This document shows positions 28,139 to 40,188 of a stretch of DNA of 64,000 nucleotides, one piece after another. The position numbers and the translations under genes were made by a program. This DNA is from Gentiana macrophylla. Taxonomy: Eukaryota > Streptophyta > Magnoliopsida > Gentianales > Gentianaceae. Positions within the stretch are counted from its first letter, which is position 1. Every line of letters starts with the position of its first letter. The notes under the pieces are model-generated. The model worked only from the letters and a program-made list of their open reading frames with translations. It had not been told where the DNA came from and ran no database searches. The stretch covers positions 3,400,073 to 3,464,072 of the forward strand of contig CM047808.1 in NCBI GenBank assembly GCA_026214975.1, written 5' to 3'.

Positions 28139-30613
28139 ATGGATATTGATCGTTTCTTTAAAGTTCTTGATGGCGGTTTCGCAACAAGTTTGGTATGTCA
28201 TTATTAATTAACTTACATTTTATATCACTTGTATTATGATTGAACAAACGTGATATGTTTCTTTTTCATAGACACTACCTCCAATATACGTTAATAGGTT
28301 GAACGACACGTTGAGGAACCTAGATAGGGCCGTTCTCAAAAGCCGATTAGGGACATGGGAAGTGAGGGTTGGAGCCATAGACAATGGAATTCTTCGTTTC
28401 TTTGGGGAAGGTTGGGAGGAGTATGTATGCTCATTACTTGAATGAGAGGAGTTTATAGTTTTTGAACACATGGGGATTTCACTTTCGACATTATTGTGAT
28501 GGATCACACTTCTTGTGAGAAGACTTTTCGAGTCCGAGAGTGAAGAAGATGATGCAGATGATGATGCAGTGTGTAGTAACCAAAATCCCCATTTTCAGGC
28601 ATTTACTGCAAACCGGGTATTTTCACATGGTTGTTATTATGTGGTGAGATATTTAAAATATTTTTAGTTGTTTTCTTGTTTTATCTTTTTCCCCATTTTG
28701 AAACCGATAAGCGGATTTTCTAGGTCCGGTCGAACAAGTAAAACTCGAAACCTTAGCAAAATCTACTTTCTAACCGGCAAAGTGGACCGGGTCGATTGTA
28801 GGATAGTGCTTTAGGAGTCCGAGGTCGAACCCACAGAGATTGGTTTTGAGTACCACAGTTGACTTAGCACTCGGTTCAGTCAAACAGATAGATATGAAGT
28901 TATACTACTGCATAAAAGAAAGATTACACTACTCGGAATTCTAAACAATTTAAAGAGGTATGGCGAACCACGTTTTCAAATGGATTACTTTACCTCGTAA
29001 AGATTGCCCCGGAAGTGTGCCTTACTCTACCTTGCCATCTAACGATAACTCATAGGACAAACCCGTGATTGAACCGGACTTGATGACTAGGCGCCAATCT
29101 AGTACACGGGTAGTGTCGACTACCTTTCAAGCCCAAAACTTCTACGGTCCCGAAACCCCATTCCCACACGTCGCCGCAACATACATTTATAAGCTACGTG
29201 TGTGCAACAATGAACAAGGTTGTCAATCTCATTCAAAGCTATTAAAACAATCAAAACAAGTTTCGTGATGTGGATTATCGATTAGAACGTTAAATTACAC
29301 GCTACACTACCTCCCGGTTCATCTCTCTAATGGTGTTTCACCCGCATTCACGTGGTTCGACCATACGACAAATCTAGCTACTCATAATCGAATCTAAACA
29401 ACAAACAAGGTAGAAAAACATAGCAATAACCATAAAAGAACAAGAGAATAAACTTACTTGATTAAGAAATTAAGAGTACCAAATTCATGCTCCAAAAGAT
29501 CGAATTTTGACAATCGAAATGTAAAAAATCGAAGTTCTAAGTTAGATAATCAAAGAGAGGATCGAAGACGATTCTAATGATATATAGCACTAATTCTAAC
29601 TCCTAAGGATGAAGAAAATCGCCCAAAAGAGGCCCAAAGTCGCCTAAAACCTCTCTCCCCGACTACCCGCCGCTCGAGGCTCTTTTTATAACCTGTAAAG
29701 CCGTCCGCACGGATAGGAAGGTTGTCCGTACGGACAGTTCTTCATTTTTTGAGTTTTTCAGTAACCGATGACGGGATAAACTCTTGTCCGTACGGACATA
29801 TGCTCTGCTTTTTTACGGGCTGCAGATAAATCCTTCTTAACTTCTTCATCCGAGCTCGATTGGAGTGATTCAAGATGCGTTGGAAAGCTCTTTGAATTTT
29901 CTACAACTTTCATGAAGAAACCATGACCAGAAAATGCCTCCATAATGGGTCAAAATGCTGCTGAACCGAACACACCACAAGGGTACCAACCATTCATCTC
30001 CCTTTTCTTCCTCTTTCTCCTTCCTTGGCTCATTGTTGCACCTTGACCATGCTTCTCATCATAAATCTTTGCCTTCCGGGTTCTCGAGACACCAATACCC
30101 TACAACCTCATGAACAAACAAGACACACAAACGATTCCGGAGGGTAAAAGTGCTCGGAATGAGGTTAATATCAATAAAAAGAGGTAGTAAACCATCAAAG
30201 TGACGGAATTACTCCTCGTGCTATAAACTCAAGATATTACCCCAAAACGGTCTAGAAACAACAAGAAACATGCTAAAAATATGGTAAACGGGGGTAGAAA
30301 ATGCACCGGAATCACGTAAAGTTGACTCCCATCAGAAACAGTATTTAAATTTGTTTGTGATTTGTAGAATATTCCAAAGGCATTTGATAGAACAAACGAC
30401 ATGTTGCGAAACAAGACCGTGGAACTGCGAATTGCCACAGGGGAATCATGGCCTGCTAGAATTGTCTATTTGTATCAAAAAGTTCGTTTAAGCGGGTTGA
30501 ATGATTTCATTACGGACAATGACCTAAATGCGGGAGATGAATGCAACTTTGAAGTCATTGATCAACCTATAGAAAATCATGTCGTGTTTAATGTGGTGAT
30601 TACTAAACATTGA
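28139..30613 (+). pseudogene. B3 DNA-binding domain gene carried inside the MULE, decayed
   Basis: Two B3-like units of the REM type. Exon 1 (28139-28192) encodes MDIDRFFKVLDGGFATSL, followed by GTATGT. Exon 2 from 28272 encodes TLPPIYVNRLNDTLRN and KSRLGTWEVRVGAIDNG, the standard first half of a B3 fold. An in-frame TGA near 28442 interrupts it, and a frame change after HMGISL moves the conserved D-x-TSCEKTFRV end to another frame. A second B3 unit in one open exon (30368-30613) starts NIPKAFDRTNDML, contains VELRIATGESWPARI and ends DFITDNDLNAGDECNFEVID before a stop. About 28640-30340 between the units is a repeat insertion (see its own entry). B3 proteins bind DNA; here the gene is probably non-functional. 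Confidence 0.75.
28700..30340. repeat. insertion within the B3 gene containing an ACCGGGTCG-type repeat
   Basis: Begins with CTAACCGGCAAAGTGGACCG, then GGTCGAACCCACAGAGATTG, GAGTACCACAG, GACTAGGCGCCAATCTAG and ACATTTATAAGCTACGTGTG. The same words in the same order occur diverged at 51190-51770, so this is one non-coding repeat family. No open frame is supported. Family name unknown to me. Confidence 0.6.
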
Positions 30614-30898
30614 AGATCATTTATTTAGGCGTCATCCTATCGTATTTAATGATCACCCTTAGTTTATTTAAGTGTCATCTTATTGTTATCTCAATGTATC
30701 ATTATTCTATGTTTTAATGTTTGTAAGCCCTGTATGTAAGCCAACATATCATTACTCTTTTTTGTGTGTGTAAGCCCTGTAATAATTACTGTTAGTTTTA
30801 CAGAGGTAGTGTAATACAAGACAAACTTGATTCCGATTAATAACTGAATACAATCATTACAATAATCCATTAATAAAATACTACAATCCATTAATAAG

Positions 30899-33691
30899 TT
30901 ACACAATAACGATCCATTTTAATATCACCATAACAAAAACAATGACTTCTAACCGGTATTGCGTGCAACTGGCTCTGTTATGTCCTGGATGTTTGCAGTT
31001 ACTACTACAAACATTCTGATGGCCTGGACGTTCCCATTCAGAAGGGATTCTAGTGGTATTAATTCTACCTCTTCTTGGAGCTCCAAAGGCATCAGACGCA
31101 TATCTCATATTAGGCACTCCGACTTTCATGTTTCTTACCGCCTTCAGAACATCCCAATCCTCCCAGTTAGGAACTGGATATATGCTACCCATGTAAATCT
31201 CCTTGAAACATTCAGCTCTATAATACGGTGAACAGAGTTCGGGTGGACTAATTCTGCGTGTTGTTGCGGCTGTTATAGCATGCGTACATGGTATTTCCAT
31301 TTTCTGAAAATAACCGCAATGACACTTCCTCTCTCGTAGATTTACCACCCCATGAAGCAAGTTATTTCCATGAACCTCAAACTCATCGAGGTTAATAGGC
31401 TTAACCCTGAACTTCCTTCTAGCAGTAATATTCAAAGCCACTATTGTATCGATCTCTTGTGCTAACACAGTCGCATAATCAAGCGTCTTCTGTCGTCTAT
31501 CATTATACCATCTCTGTAGTGTAGCTTTAATGAATTCCAAGAGGTTAGGAACGGGCCAGCGACGAGCTCCTCTAATCGCACAGTTGGAACTTTCAGCGTA
31601 ATTGCTTGTCATTAAGGCGTATCTTTTCTCAGGAAATTTGGCACGCGCCCACCGTTCAGAACCTATTTCTTCTAGTTTTAAATATGCGCCAAGACATTGT
31701 GCCTTGATCAGGGCGTACTTTCGGAGAAATTCGGCCTCCGAGAATGCATAGGCTTCTTGATAGAATGTGTCTTCATAAAAACCGTAATCCTTCCATTTTT
31801 TTTGTTAGATTGCCTTTTAAATGATGATAGCAAACACCGAGATATGCATCGGGAAATACCTGACCAACCGCATTTCTAATAGCCTTGTGTTTGTCAGATA
31901 TAAAACTCAAATTTTCATCATGGATACCTCCAATGGCCACCCTCAATTGTCTCATGAAATACCTCCATGAATCGTTGCATTCTTTTTCAGCAATACCGAA
32001 GGCTACAGGGAATAGGTGGTCACCGGCATCTACAGCAACAACAATAAATAGTTGCCCAGAGAAACGGGTTTTTAGATGAGTGGCGTCGACACACAAAATA
32101 GGTCGACAATACTTGAACCCACGAAGACTTGCTCCCAAAGACATGAAACAACTACCGAACCTTCCCAGATTATCAAGCTGAAAGTCAACATAGGTCCCTT
32201 CATTGGCCTCACGCACCATCCACAAGTATGAGGGTATCACATTGTAACACTTCATCGGTGAACCTCTAACCATCATTCTCATCATCTCGTGAGCTCAGTA
32301 TGCTTGGTCATAAGTCAACTGTACACTGTAAGTTGTGAGCATGTCCTCCATGATATGTCTGGGTTTATACTCATTGCCGAGTTGTTCCATTTTCTGACTT
32401 AGCAGACCTGCAATAACAATATGTGTTGCTTGTCGATTGTCATTATCCGCATTCTGAGAGGCACAAGTATGCACGTCATTCAACGTTGTGATCGAAAATG
32501 TACGTGAGCCATCTGTATTCACCCTTTTCGCCCTTACATACCATTTGCATGTATCGTTAAGACATGTGTAATACAAGCAACATGTGTCTGACCTACCCAA
32601 TCTCATCCAAAAATTATTTACAATCGCATACGATTTTATTTTCAAATTAAAATCTTCTTTCGAATCATATTTCTTCCCAATGAACAATTCGTTCACGTCA
32701 TTCATATGTAACGTACCGATGGATAAACACTTCGGTAAATCATCATCTTCAAATGTGGAAATCCTCCATGAATAATCTTCTCGTACACTTGCCCTAGCAT
32801 TTGCACCCTGATTATTGTTGTCATCCCTGCCGGTTTGATCGGTTTGAATATGAGGTGCAAACGGAGAAGGCAAAAACTACTGACTGATTCACCAAACAAA
32901 TTATATGGCTGTTGGATAGGTGGAGCACGACTACTTGAAGGTTGGTTAGGAGGATACTGAAACGGTTGGTGTGATTGGCTATTTATAACATTATAACTTG
33001 GAGGACCGAATTCAAACGGAGCAGAGTATTCACCAACCACTTCAACACGAACATGACTACTTGAAGGTTTATTTGAAAGATTATGACTTGGTCTGACTGG
33101 TTGATACCGAAACGGTTGGTCCGAAGCTTCACCAAGCTTTTGTGTAGAAACATGATTTTCAAACCCACTACATCCATACTGTTGCTCGAACGGATTAAAA
33201 TTTGGATCTCTAGCAAGTTTTTGTACCGGAGAAGGGAAATTTCCAAGACTATAATCCGAATTATTGTTATCATCTGGAGCATTGCAATCTTGATTTAAAT
33301 CAATGCCATCATCCTCAATTATCGATTCATTGTTTGCCTCCATTGGTGTGGCATTCACACAAAAAATTACATTTTTACTGTCAGATGCCGTTTCGATGTA
33401 ACCATTTAGTGTCTCGTCGTCTAAGATATCATCAGGTGGTATATTGCCCACACTACCATAAGTAAACAAAGCTTTTACGCCGAACTTTGAATCAGACCGA
33501 TCAATACCAAGCCTCATTTGCAATTTATCCAACAACACATTCAATCTTATGTTCTTTCGGACAAATAATGAGAACATCGATCCATTTACATGATTCCACC
33601 GGTTATAGAGAGGATCGTACGTAAATTCTCCGTTGAACGAGACAACAATCATAGTGTTGCGATTATCTATTTTTTTTTTTAAACAATTCAA
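30899..33691 (-). pseudogene. MuDR-type transposase of the MULE, decayed
   Basis: Reading the - strand from 33691: an N-terminal PB1-like region (MIVVSFNGEFTYDPLYNRW from 33652), a low-complexity linker, then the MuDR plant transposase domain (LFIGKKYDSKEDFNLKIKSY, CKWYVRAKRVN). The MULE DDE domain has ILCVDATHLKTRF (first Asp) and FISDKHKAIRNAVGQVFPDA (second Asp), followed by VCYHHLKGNL. The C-terminal SWIM zinc finger is CHCGYFQKMEIPCTHA. Breaks: a frame change near 32870 (or an unresolved intron), an in-frame TGA at about 32293 (between TYDQAY and AHEMMRMM), and a frame change near 31800. Transposases of this family cut the terminal inverted repeats; this copy looks inactive. Confidence 0.85.
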
Positions 33692-34675
33692 GTCATTATT
33701 AACTCATTCAATATCAACTTAGATAACAACTTAAAATGCATTATAGACATTCAATATAGTAATTCAAAACCCTACCTAAGCGAATTTATCACAAATAGAA
33801 ACAAAACATACTTACATTAAACCCTACTAATTAAACCCTAAAGAATAACACTAAGAATGATTAATTTGGATGTATTTATGGCATCATGATATTTTCCCAA
33901 CAAGGAAACAAAGACTATTTTCCCCTTTTAAGATGTTTCAAACAAGGAAACAAAGACTTTTAACACTTATAACACTTTCACTCTAAGTGTAAGTGTGATC
34001 AATATTTTCAATAACAATGGTCTCTGAAACAGAGCCATTTTCAGTACTATTTTGGGTAGGAACAACACCATTATGCACGATCAAACCATCAATATGGACA
34101 ATTCCATTACTACTAACAACAAATTTCCCAACTTCTCAAAACTACAATACCAAAGTTTACTACAATCGAACAATACCAAAGACTTAAACATACTACTTAG
34201 ATGTATAAACATTACATAAACAACCTACTTAAAACACACATTTCGGTTAAATACATATCATTACTACAATATAAATAACATAATCACTACTTAAAACACA
34301 CATTTCGGTTAAATACATATCATTACTTACACTAAACCCTAAACAATAACACTAAGAAAAGACTTAAACACACTACTTAGATGTATGAACATTACATAAA
34401 CAACCTACTAAAAACACACATTTCGTTTAAGTACATATCATTACTAGCATAAATAACATAATCACATTGAGCACTTGAATTAAGAAAAATTACATAGCAA
34501 AAACTTACCCATTTGAGCACTTGAATGATGAAGAAATGGACTTGAAAGATGAAGAAGTTGTTAGAAAATTGATATTAACTTGAAAGACTCTGAAGGAATG
34601 AGAAAAATAGCCCGTTAATGTGGTGTATATTGAACAAGTACCTTACAACAACATTAATTGCCATCTACCACTTCC

Positions 34676-34870
34676 AAACGTAGATAATAGCAATTTAAAC
34701 GTAGAAACAGTACGTTTAAACGTAGAGAAATGCGTTTTAACCTACGTTTAAACGCAGAGAAATGCACATTTAGTGTAACTTCCTAATTTATTGAATTACC
34801 TTACGTTTAAACGTAGGTTCCTTGCGTTGAAACGTAAGGAAACGTAAGGAACCTACGTTTACAGCTATGT
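34676..34870. repeat. right subterminal array of palindromic TACGT words
   Basis: Several copies of ACGTTTAAACGTAG and close variants in alternating orientation, matching the left (22376-22965) and internal (27719-27925) arrays. Confidence 0.75.
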
Positions 34871-34884
34871 CAGACGGATATGTG

Positions 34885-35021
34885 AATTCCTTACGTTTAA
34901 ACGTAATGATCCTTATGTTGAAACGTAAGGAACCTTACGTTTACCTGATTTTCCATATCAGAAAAGGCATGACCTGTTTTTCAAGTGTCAGGACTGACAC
35001 AACCTCATTTTCCAATTTCTG
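34885..35021 (-). repeat. right terminal inverted repeat of the MULE
   Basis: Inverse of 22291-22425. It ends TTTTCCAATTTCTG directly before the AATTAAAGA target duplication. Confidence 0.88.
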
Positions 35022-35568
35022 AATTAAAGATTATGTATTAATAACTTTGTTGGATGTTGATGAGAACAAGAATTAAGCTTTCTTCAAAAAAATAAATAAA
35101 AAAGAATTAAAAAAATAAAGCCGGTCAAAAGTTTTGATCGGTTACGTATGATTTTTACGTCGTCGACATTGTAAACATGCTTTGACAAAGAAGTTGCAGA
35201 ATCACATCAGATTTCACTTCGTTTTAACTTTTGTAATCTTCTATTATGTTCAATGCATGAGGTTTTTCAATTAAGCAACAAAACTAAAGAAATGTTTTTT
35301 AATTAAGCAACAAATATTGGTTTAGGGGTACAAAATAACTACTTAATTAGTTGGATAATTAGTTCTTGCGCATTAAACCTTGTAAATATAAAGAGTAAAA
35401 AGTTCAACCTAATGACTCATTTAACATTCTTCATATCATTCATGTTGCCACCATTTCTTTCTGACCTGACCCGAATTTTACCAAATTACCATTCGAATTG
35501 TTCGGCCATGATCCAAAATCGATGCTTCGAATCATGAAGCTTTCCGTTGGAAAATAGAAAACTAAAAG

Positions 35569-36102
35569 TGTAAGAGATTTTTGGAGGAATATTTTCCATG
35601 ATTTTCATTACTGTGTAAGGTCAGATATATAAACTTGATTTACAATGATTTCTAGACTATTCTATGGCTAGAATCTTGCCTGTTGTTATTGCTAGTAATG
35701 GCTATCTATTTTGACCGAATCATATAATGAATACTCCGTTCCAATTTATCTGAGTCAGTTGCCAAAATAATTTGTTCCATATTATTTGAGGCAGTTACAT
35801 TTCCAATGCAACATTAATGATAATGTTGATACTTTTTCTTGCTTTACCTTTATTTATTGCAATAGGATAGATAAAAAAAACAATGTCACATTAATTATAT
35901 AATTTATATCCAAGTAATTTTTAGTCATTTCATTTTAAATTCAATGCATTAACCAACTTTCTTAATATGTGTGATTTTGGCAACTGCCTCAGATAATTCG
36001 GAACGGAGGGAGGGAGTACAAGATATTGACATTCTAAAAATAGTTATGTATCTTCTCAAAAAAAAAAAAACTATGTATAATATTTACAAATATTCTAATA
36101 CA
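35569..36102 (-). mobile_element. LTR of a copia element, split by a Stowaway MITE
   Basis: On the - strand it starts TGTATTAGAATATTTG directly after a purine-rich ACGGGGG tract and ends ...CTCTTACA. It follows the RNase H fragment at 36103-36840 and so is the 3' LTR. About 283 bp of it is a later Stowaway insertion. Confidence 0.65.
35734..36016. mobile_element. Stowaway (Tc1/mariner) MITE
   Basis: Ends CTCCGTTCCAATTTATCTGA (left) and, read inversely, CTCCCTCCGTTCCGAATTAT (right), both followed by CAGTTGCCA words, and flanked by TA on both sides (35732-35733, 36017-36018). The CTCCCTCCGTTCC start is the classic Stowaway signature. Confidence 0.88.
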
Positions 36103-36840
36103 CCCCCGTAGTCGAAACGGGAGGTTGTCGGATATTGAGACTATCTTGGAAATCGTCAAATAGTTGAGTTGGAAGGCCCTTTGTGAAAATATCGGCGATT
36201 TGATAGCGCGATAGGATATGTAAGACACGTACTTGGCCACGGGCTACTTTTTCACGAACAAAATGGATATCCATTTCTATATGTTTAGCTCGTTGATGTT
36301 GAACTGGATTTCCGGATAGATAGACCGCACTGACGTTGTCGCAATAGACTAATGTCCTTTTGTAACGGGACAATGTAGCTCCAAAAGTAGGTTTCGAAGC
36401 CACAAGACTCTGAAACGACATTAGCTACCCCACGGTATTCGGCCTCGGCACTGGATCGGGACAATGTAGCTTGTCGTTTGGCGGACCATGAAATTAAATT
36501 ATCTCCAAGATAAACACAATAGCCCGATGTTGATCGTCGAGTGTCCGGACATCCACCCCAGTCGGCGTCGGTATAAGCAATTAGTTTATTCGTCGAGGAG
36601 GGATAAATGTGTAGACCGAACTCAAGAGTGCCCTTAATGTAGCGAATGATGCGTTTTAAGACGGACATATGTTGTGTTTTAGGATCATGCATGAACATGC
36701 ATACTTGCTGGACGGCATAAGATATGTCTGGTCGAGTGAATGTTAAATATTGTAAAGCACCGACGAGACTGCGATATTTTGTGGGATCATGATATGGATT
36801 ACTAGAAGAGATGTTCAATTTTGCTTTGGAATCGACATGG
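36103..36840 (-). pseudogene. Ty1/copia reverse transcriptase end and RNase H, broken
   Basis: The - strand shows the copia RT-RNase H junction (SLVGALQYLTFTRPDISYAV), the RNase H start (LIAYTDADWGGCPDTRRST), SAEAEYRGVAN, and further on the C-terminal IADIFTKGLP. A frame change lies between about 36420 and 36290. Integrase, gag and the start of RT are missing because the copy is cut at about 36849 by another LTR sequence. It cannot be active. Confidence 0.85.
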
Positions 36841-36849
36841 GTAGAGGTG

Positions 36850-37310
36850 TTAGGAAATCAAACGAGTAGCGCAGCGAAAAATAAAATTTTGATTTCTGAT
36901 CCAAGGATCGACTTCGTTTAAGCAATAAACATATAACAAGAGGACAAATATTATACCTTTCTTGATCGTAAAGATCGAAACTTTGACCGTCCAGTAGAAG
37001 TAGATGTGCGCAAGCCGTCGAAGCGTCCGGCCTCTATCATTTATCCACACGAACACCTCGCCGGAATCCTCCAGGATTGCTATCAGAAAAATTCGACTGC
37101 TAGGTCGAACTTTTTCTCCCTCACAATACTCTCTCTAAGAAACTCTCTATTTTTCTCAAGAACTATTAGCTCTTGGAATTGTAATGTATAAAAGAGCTAA
37201 CCAACCCCTTGCTTATATAGGGGAAAGTGGCGCCCCAATGTCTTCCCAACCTGATTGGGAGAAACTTCCTAGTAGATTGATGAGAGAGAAAAACCTTCTC
37301 CTAATAATTT
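36850..37310 (+). mobile_element. partial LTR of the same family as the solo LTR at 41861
   Basis: Starts TGTTAGGAAATC and runs with clear similarity to 41861-42290 (GATCGACTTCGTTTAAGCAA, CCACACGAACA, GGAATTGT). Similarity fades in a T-run near 37310, so the copy is truncated. Confidence 0.75.
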
Positions 37311-40188
37311 TTTTTTGAACAATGTAATTATAGCAAGAACAGGGGTTACTTCTCTTTCACGTTAGTTTATGTTTCTTCTTGTGATTTCTTCAACTAAGAA
37401 TCATGATGAACTTTGCTTGCACTTGTGGAAATTAACCTTAAAAAGTATCATTCTTCTGAGTCATAGAAGAGTTCCGTTGACGAACTCTTTGATACTCCAA
37501 ATTGTGGATTTTTACCGCAATATATTGTAGTTCATGTTACCCTTTCAAATAATGTGTTGTTAATGAGGCTCTATACTCATATAATCAAATACAGTTGTTA
37601 CAGGGCCTAAGGCTCTCGTCACAAGTTCTATACTGGTGCTTTATTCCTAAAATGAAGATAAAAATAGGGTTTTGTTTCAAATAATTCTCTCAATACAGTC
37701 CCTATCCCTATTTATTTTTAAGGATATGAACAGTGCATCCCTACTTGTGGGGATGCACTATTCACTGCCCTAAACATATTTAATTGTTAAAAATTATAGG
37801 GATAGGGATACTGTTGGAGTGAAATAATAAATATTTAATGTGTATAAATAGGGTTGTGAGGTAGAATATGTATTATTTAATATTATTTGAAATGTTATAG
37901 GGATAAAGATATGGATGCTGTTGTAGAGGTTTTTGAATTGAGATGTTGTAAAATAGGGATATGTATTATTTTATATTTTTAGGGATAAAATTTGGGCATC
38001 TGCTGGGAGTGCCCTAAACCTTTTACAGGTATTCTAAAATGATGTGAAGTTTCCTCTCGAATTAGGCCATTGTACTAGAAGGCTTGGAGCATCTCTTTCA
38101 ATAATCAGATAAACAGAGGACAAAAAATTGGCTTCATATGGAACTTCCACCTACTTTATGCCCTTCTACCAGGGACGCATGGTCTGCCTCCCATGGCGGA
38201 GAATCAGTTAATTGAAGGACCAAAATGCTAAATTTACACTTCTGTCCAAGTTTGATAACTTCCGACATATAGTAAGAATTATGAATGAAGTAACAGTAAC
38301 ACGTGAAGTAACAATGTAATAAGAATGATAATTTCCAACATATAGTAAAATTTACGAGTGAAGTTACAGTAAAAAATGAAGTAACAAGGAAATAAGAATG
38401 ATCATTTCCAACATATAGTAACAATTATAAGTGACTACTTCTTTGCTTGTAACTACTTTTTTTATATATGTTACTACATTTTTTCTAGTATTACTACATG
38501 TTTAATGTATAACTACATTTTTTTTATTGTAACTATATATTTTATTAATTGTTACTATTTCTTTGTGTTACTGCCTTTTCTTGGCTGTGAGACACTTTTT
38601 ATATGTACTTACACTTTCTTGATGTGACTACATCTTTTTAATCAGTATTACTATATATTTTTGTTGTAACTACATCTACTATTTTTACCTTTTACGTTGT
38701 GATTGGTGAGTATAAGTCAAAAGCTTTAAATGTGGGAAGATTATAATGGACACATTTTTTTTTAAGGCTATTAATGTGTGAGAAATATTTTATAGACTTA
38801 TTTTATGTTTTTGTATTCATTTCAAACGGGTCAATAAATGCCATTTACGATTCCCTAGTACTACACGACAATTACTCCAAGATTTACATAAAAAAAAGTA
38901 TTTCGGTCTATCTATTATTAATATATTCTTTTTAACAACCAAAAATGGAAGATGTCATTGTATCTTCATTTTTGATATTTTTTTGTCCTCCTGGCTCTTT
39001 CTCCAACTTTTTATTGAGTAAAAATGACAAGTATTTATTTTACTACAATTTAAATTCTCTCATATTTAATTACAAAATTGAATATATCTTTTGATCTGAA
39101 CGTCAAAAGATCGTAATTCTTTCACCATATTTTTCATTTTTTTCGTTCTCTTTATTCAGACATCTCATTTGATATTTTTTCGATGTCATTTCGAGGCTAT
39201 TTTCATAAAAACAACGAAACAGTGGAACAATAAAATAGTGGATTTGATGTCAATTTCACTATACCGAACAAGGGATTTAGAATAGCGAACAGTGAAATTG
39301 TCCTTATTATCAAATTTGTATTTCTACTGTATTGATTCATATTTTTTCTGAATTTGTCTGTCTTTTATTACCACTCCTTTTTTCTCTCTTCATATTTGTC
39401 TACGTATTGAGCTTTATTGACCATTCATTTTTCTTCTTTCTTTTGATCAACATAAACAACATTTTACTGAAATCCAATTAAACAAGCAAACAAAAAATCC
39501 ATACTATCGCCATACTTAGTAAGTTGTTTGTATCTCTGTAAATATTAGCTAACATTTGTAAGTTGTTTGCATCTCTTCAGCCCTTTATGAAGAAAACGAA
39601 CTTTTGGACAAAAAAAAATATATTGGTAAGGATTTAAAATGATAAAAAAATTTATTAACAAAACAACAATGTGACTTATTTAAAAAATAATGATAAAGTA
39701 TTTATTCAGTGACAAAATTACCCTTCTATTATACCTTTTATTTTAAAAAAAAGTAAAAAATAGATATAAAGAAAGACCATGCACGACTTCACAATGAGGT
39801 GCCCACTGCTAGACAATTATGCAAACAATTCCACACAAAGTGCTTTACCTAGGGCCATATTGTTAAACTCCAAGCTCGCCCCCAATTGCGATCTGGCATC
39901 GAGGGAGAGGAGGGCCGAGCAGAACTCCGTTCTTCCAAATGAATTTGAGTGGCTAGATGGTAGCCCTCCTTAACCGTATAAAGACCCGACAATCATAATG
40001 CCAAATAAGATCATGTAATATTCCAATTCTCGGGAAATGTTAGACGTGTCAATTTGCGAGAACGAAATATTATGTTTATTTCTTTTATGGATTTTAAGTT
40101 TATAATTTAATATAAGTATAGAATTCCTTTCTTGAGATAAGTTTCTTTAGATCACTTAGTAACATTCTGATCTTCTTGATCTTTCAGA
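37311..40188. other. AT-rich transposon-poor intergenic stretch
   Basis: No gene supported. About 38270-38430 holds an imperfect tandem repeat (TTTCCAACATATAGTAA with GAAGTAACAGTAA), followed to 38700 by loosely repeated TAACTACATTTTTT words. Confidence 0.5.

Larger units (their letters stand above)
22291..35021. mobile_element. 12.7-kb Mutator-like element with DUF1985-Ulp1, B3 and MuDR genes
   Basis: The left end starts CAGAAATTGGAAAATGAGGT and the right end is its inverse (ending TTTTCCAATTTCTG). The match continues for at least ~130 bp including GTGTCAGTCCTGACACTTGA, and weaker inverted similarity reaches about 1 kb inwards (23160-23300 against 33960-34100). Flanks TATTAAAGA (22282-22290) and AATTAAAGA (35022-35030) form a 9-bp target duplication with one mismatch, as expected for Mutator. 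Inside, left to right: a DUF1985/Ulp1 protease gene (+), an internal copy of right-end sequence, a B3 gene (+) and a MuDR transposase (-). All three genes carry stops or frameshifts, so the copy is probably dead. Plant MULEs carrying Ulp1-like genes are known (KI-MULE type); a B3 passenger is unusual. Confidence 0.88.

Noticed and set aside
32702..33282. + and alternative - frames over the MuDR gene
   Set aside because: Shadows of the transposase linker; low-complexity composition.
39779..39973. 64-codon + strand frame
   Set aside because: No domain, no splice context, AT-rich surroundings.
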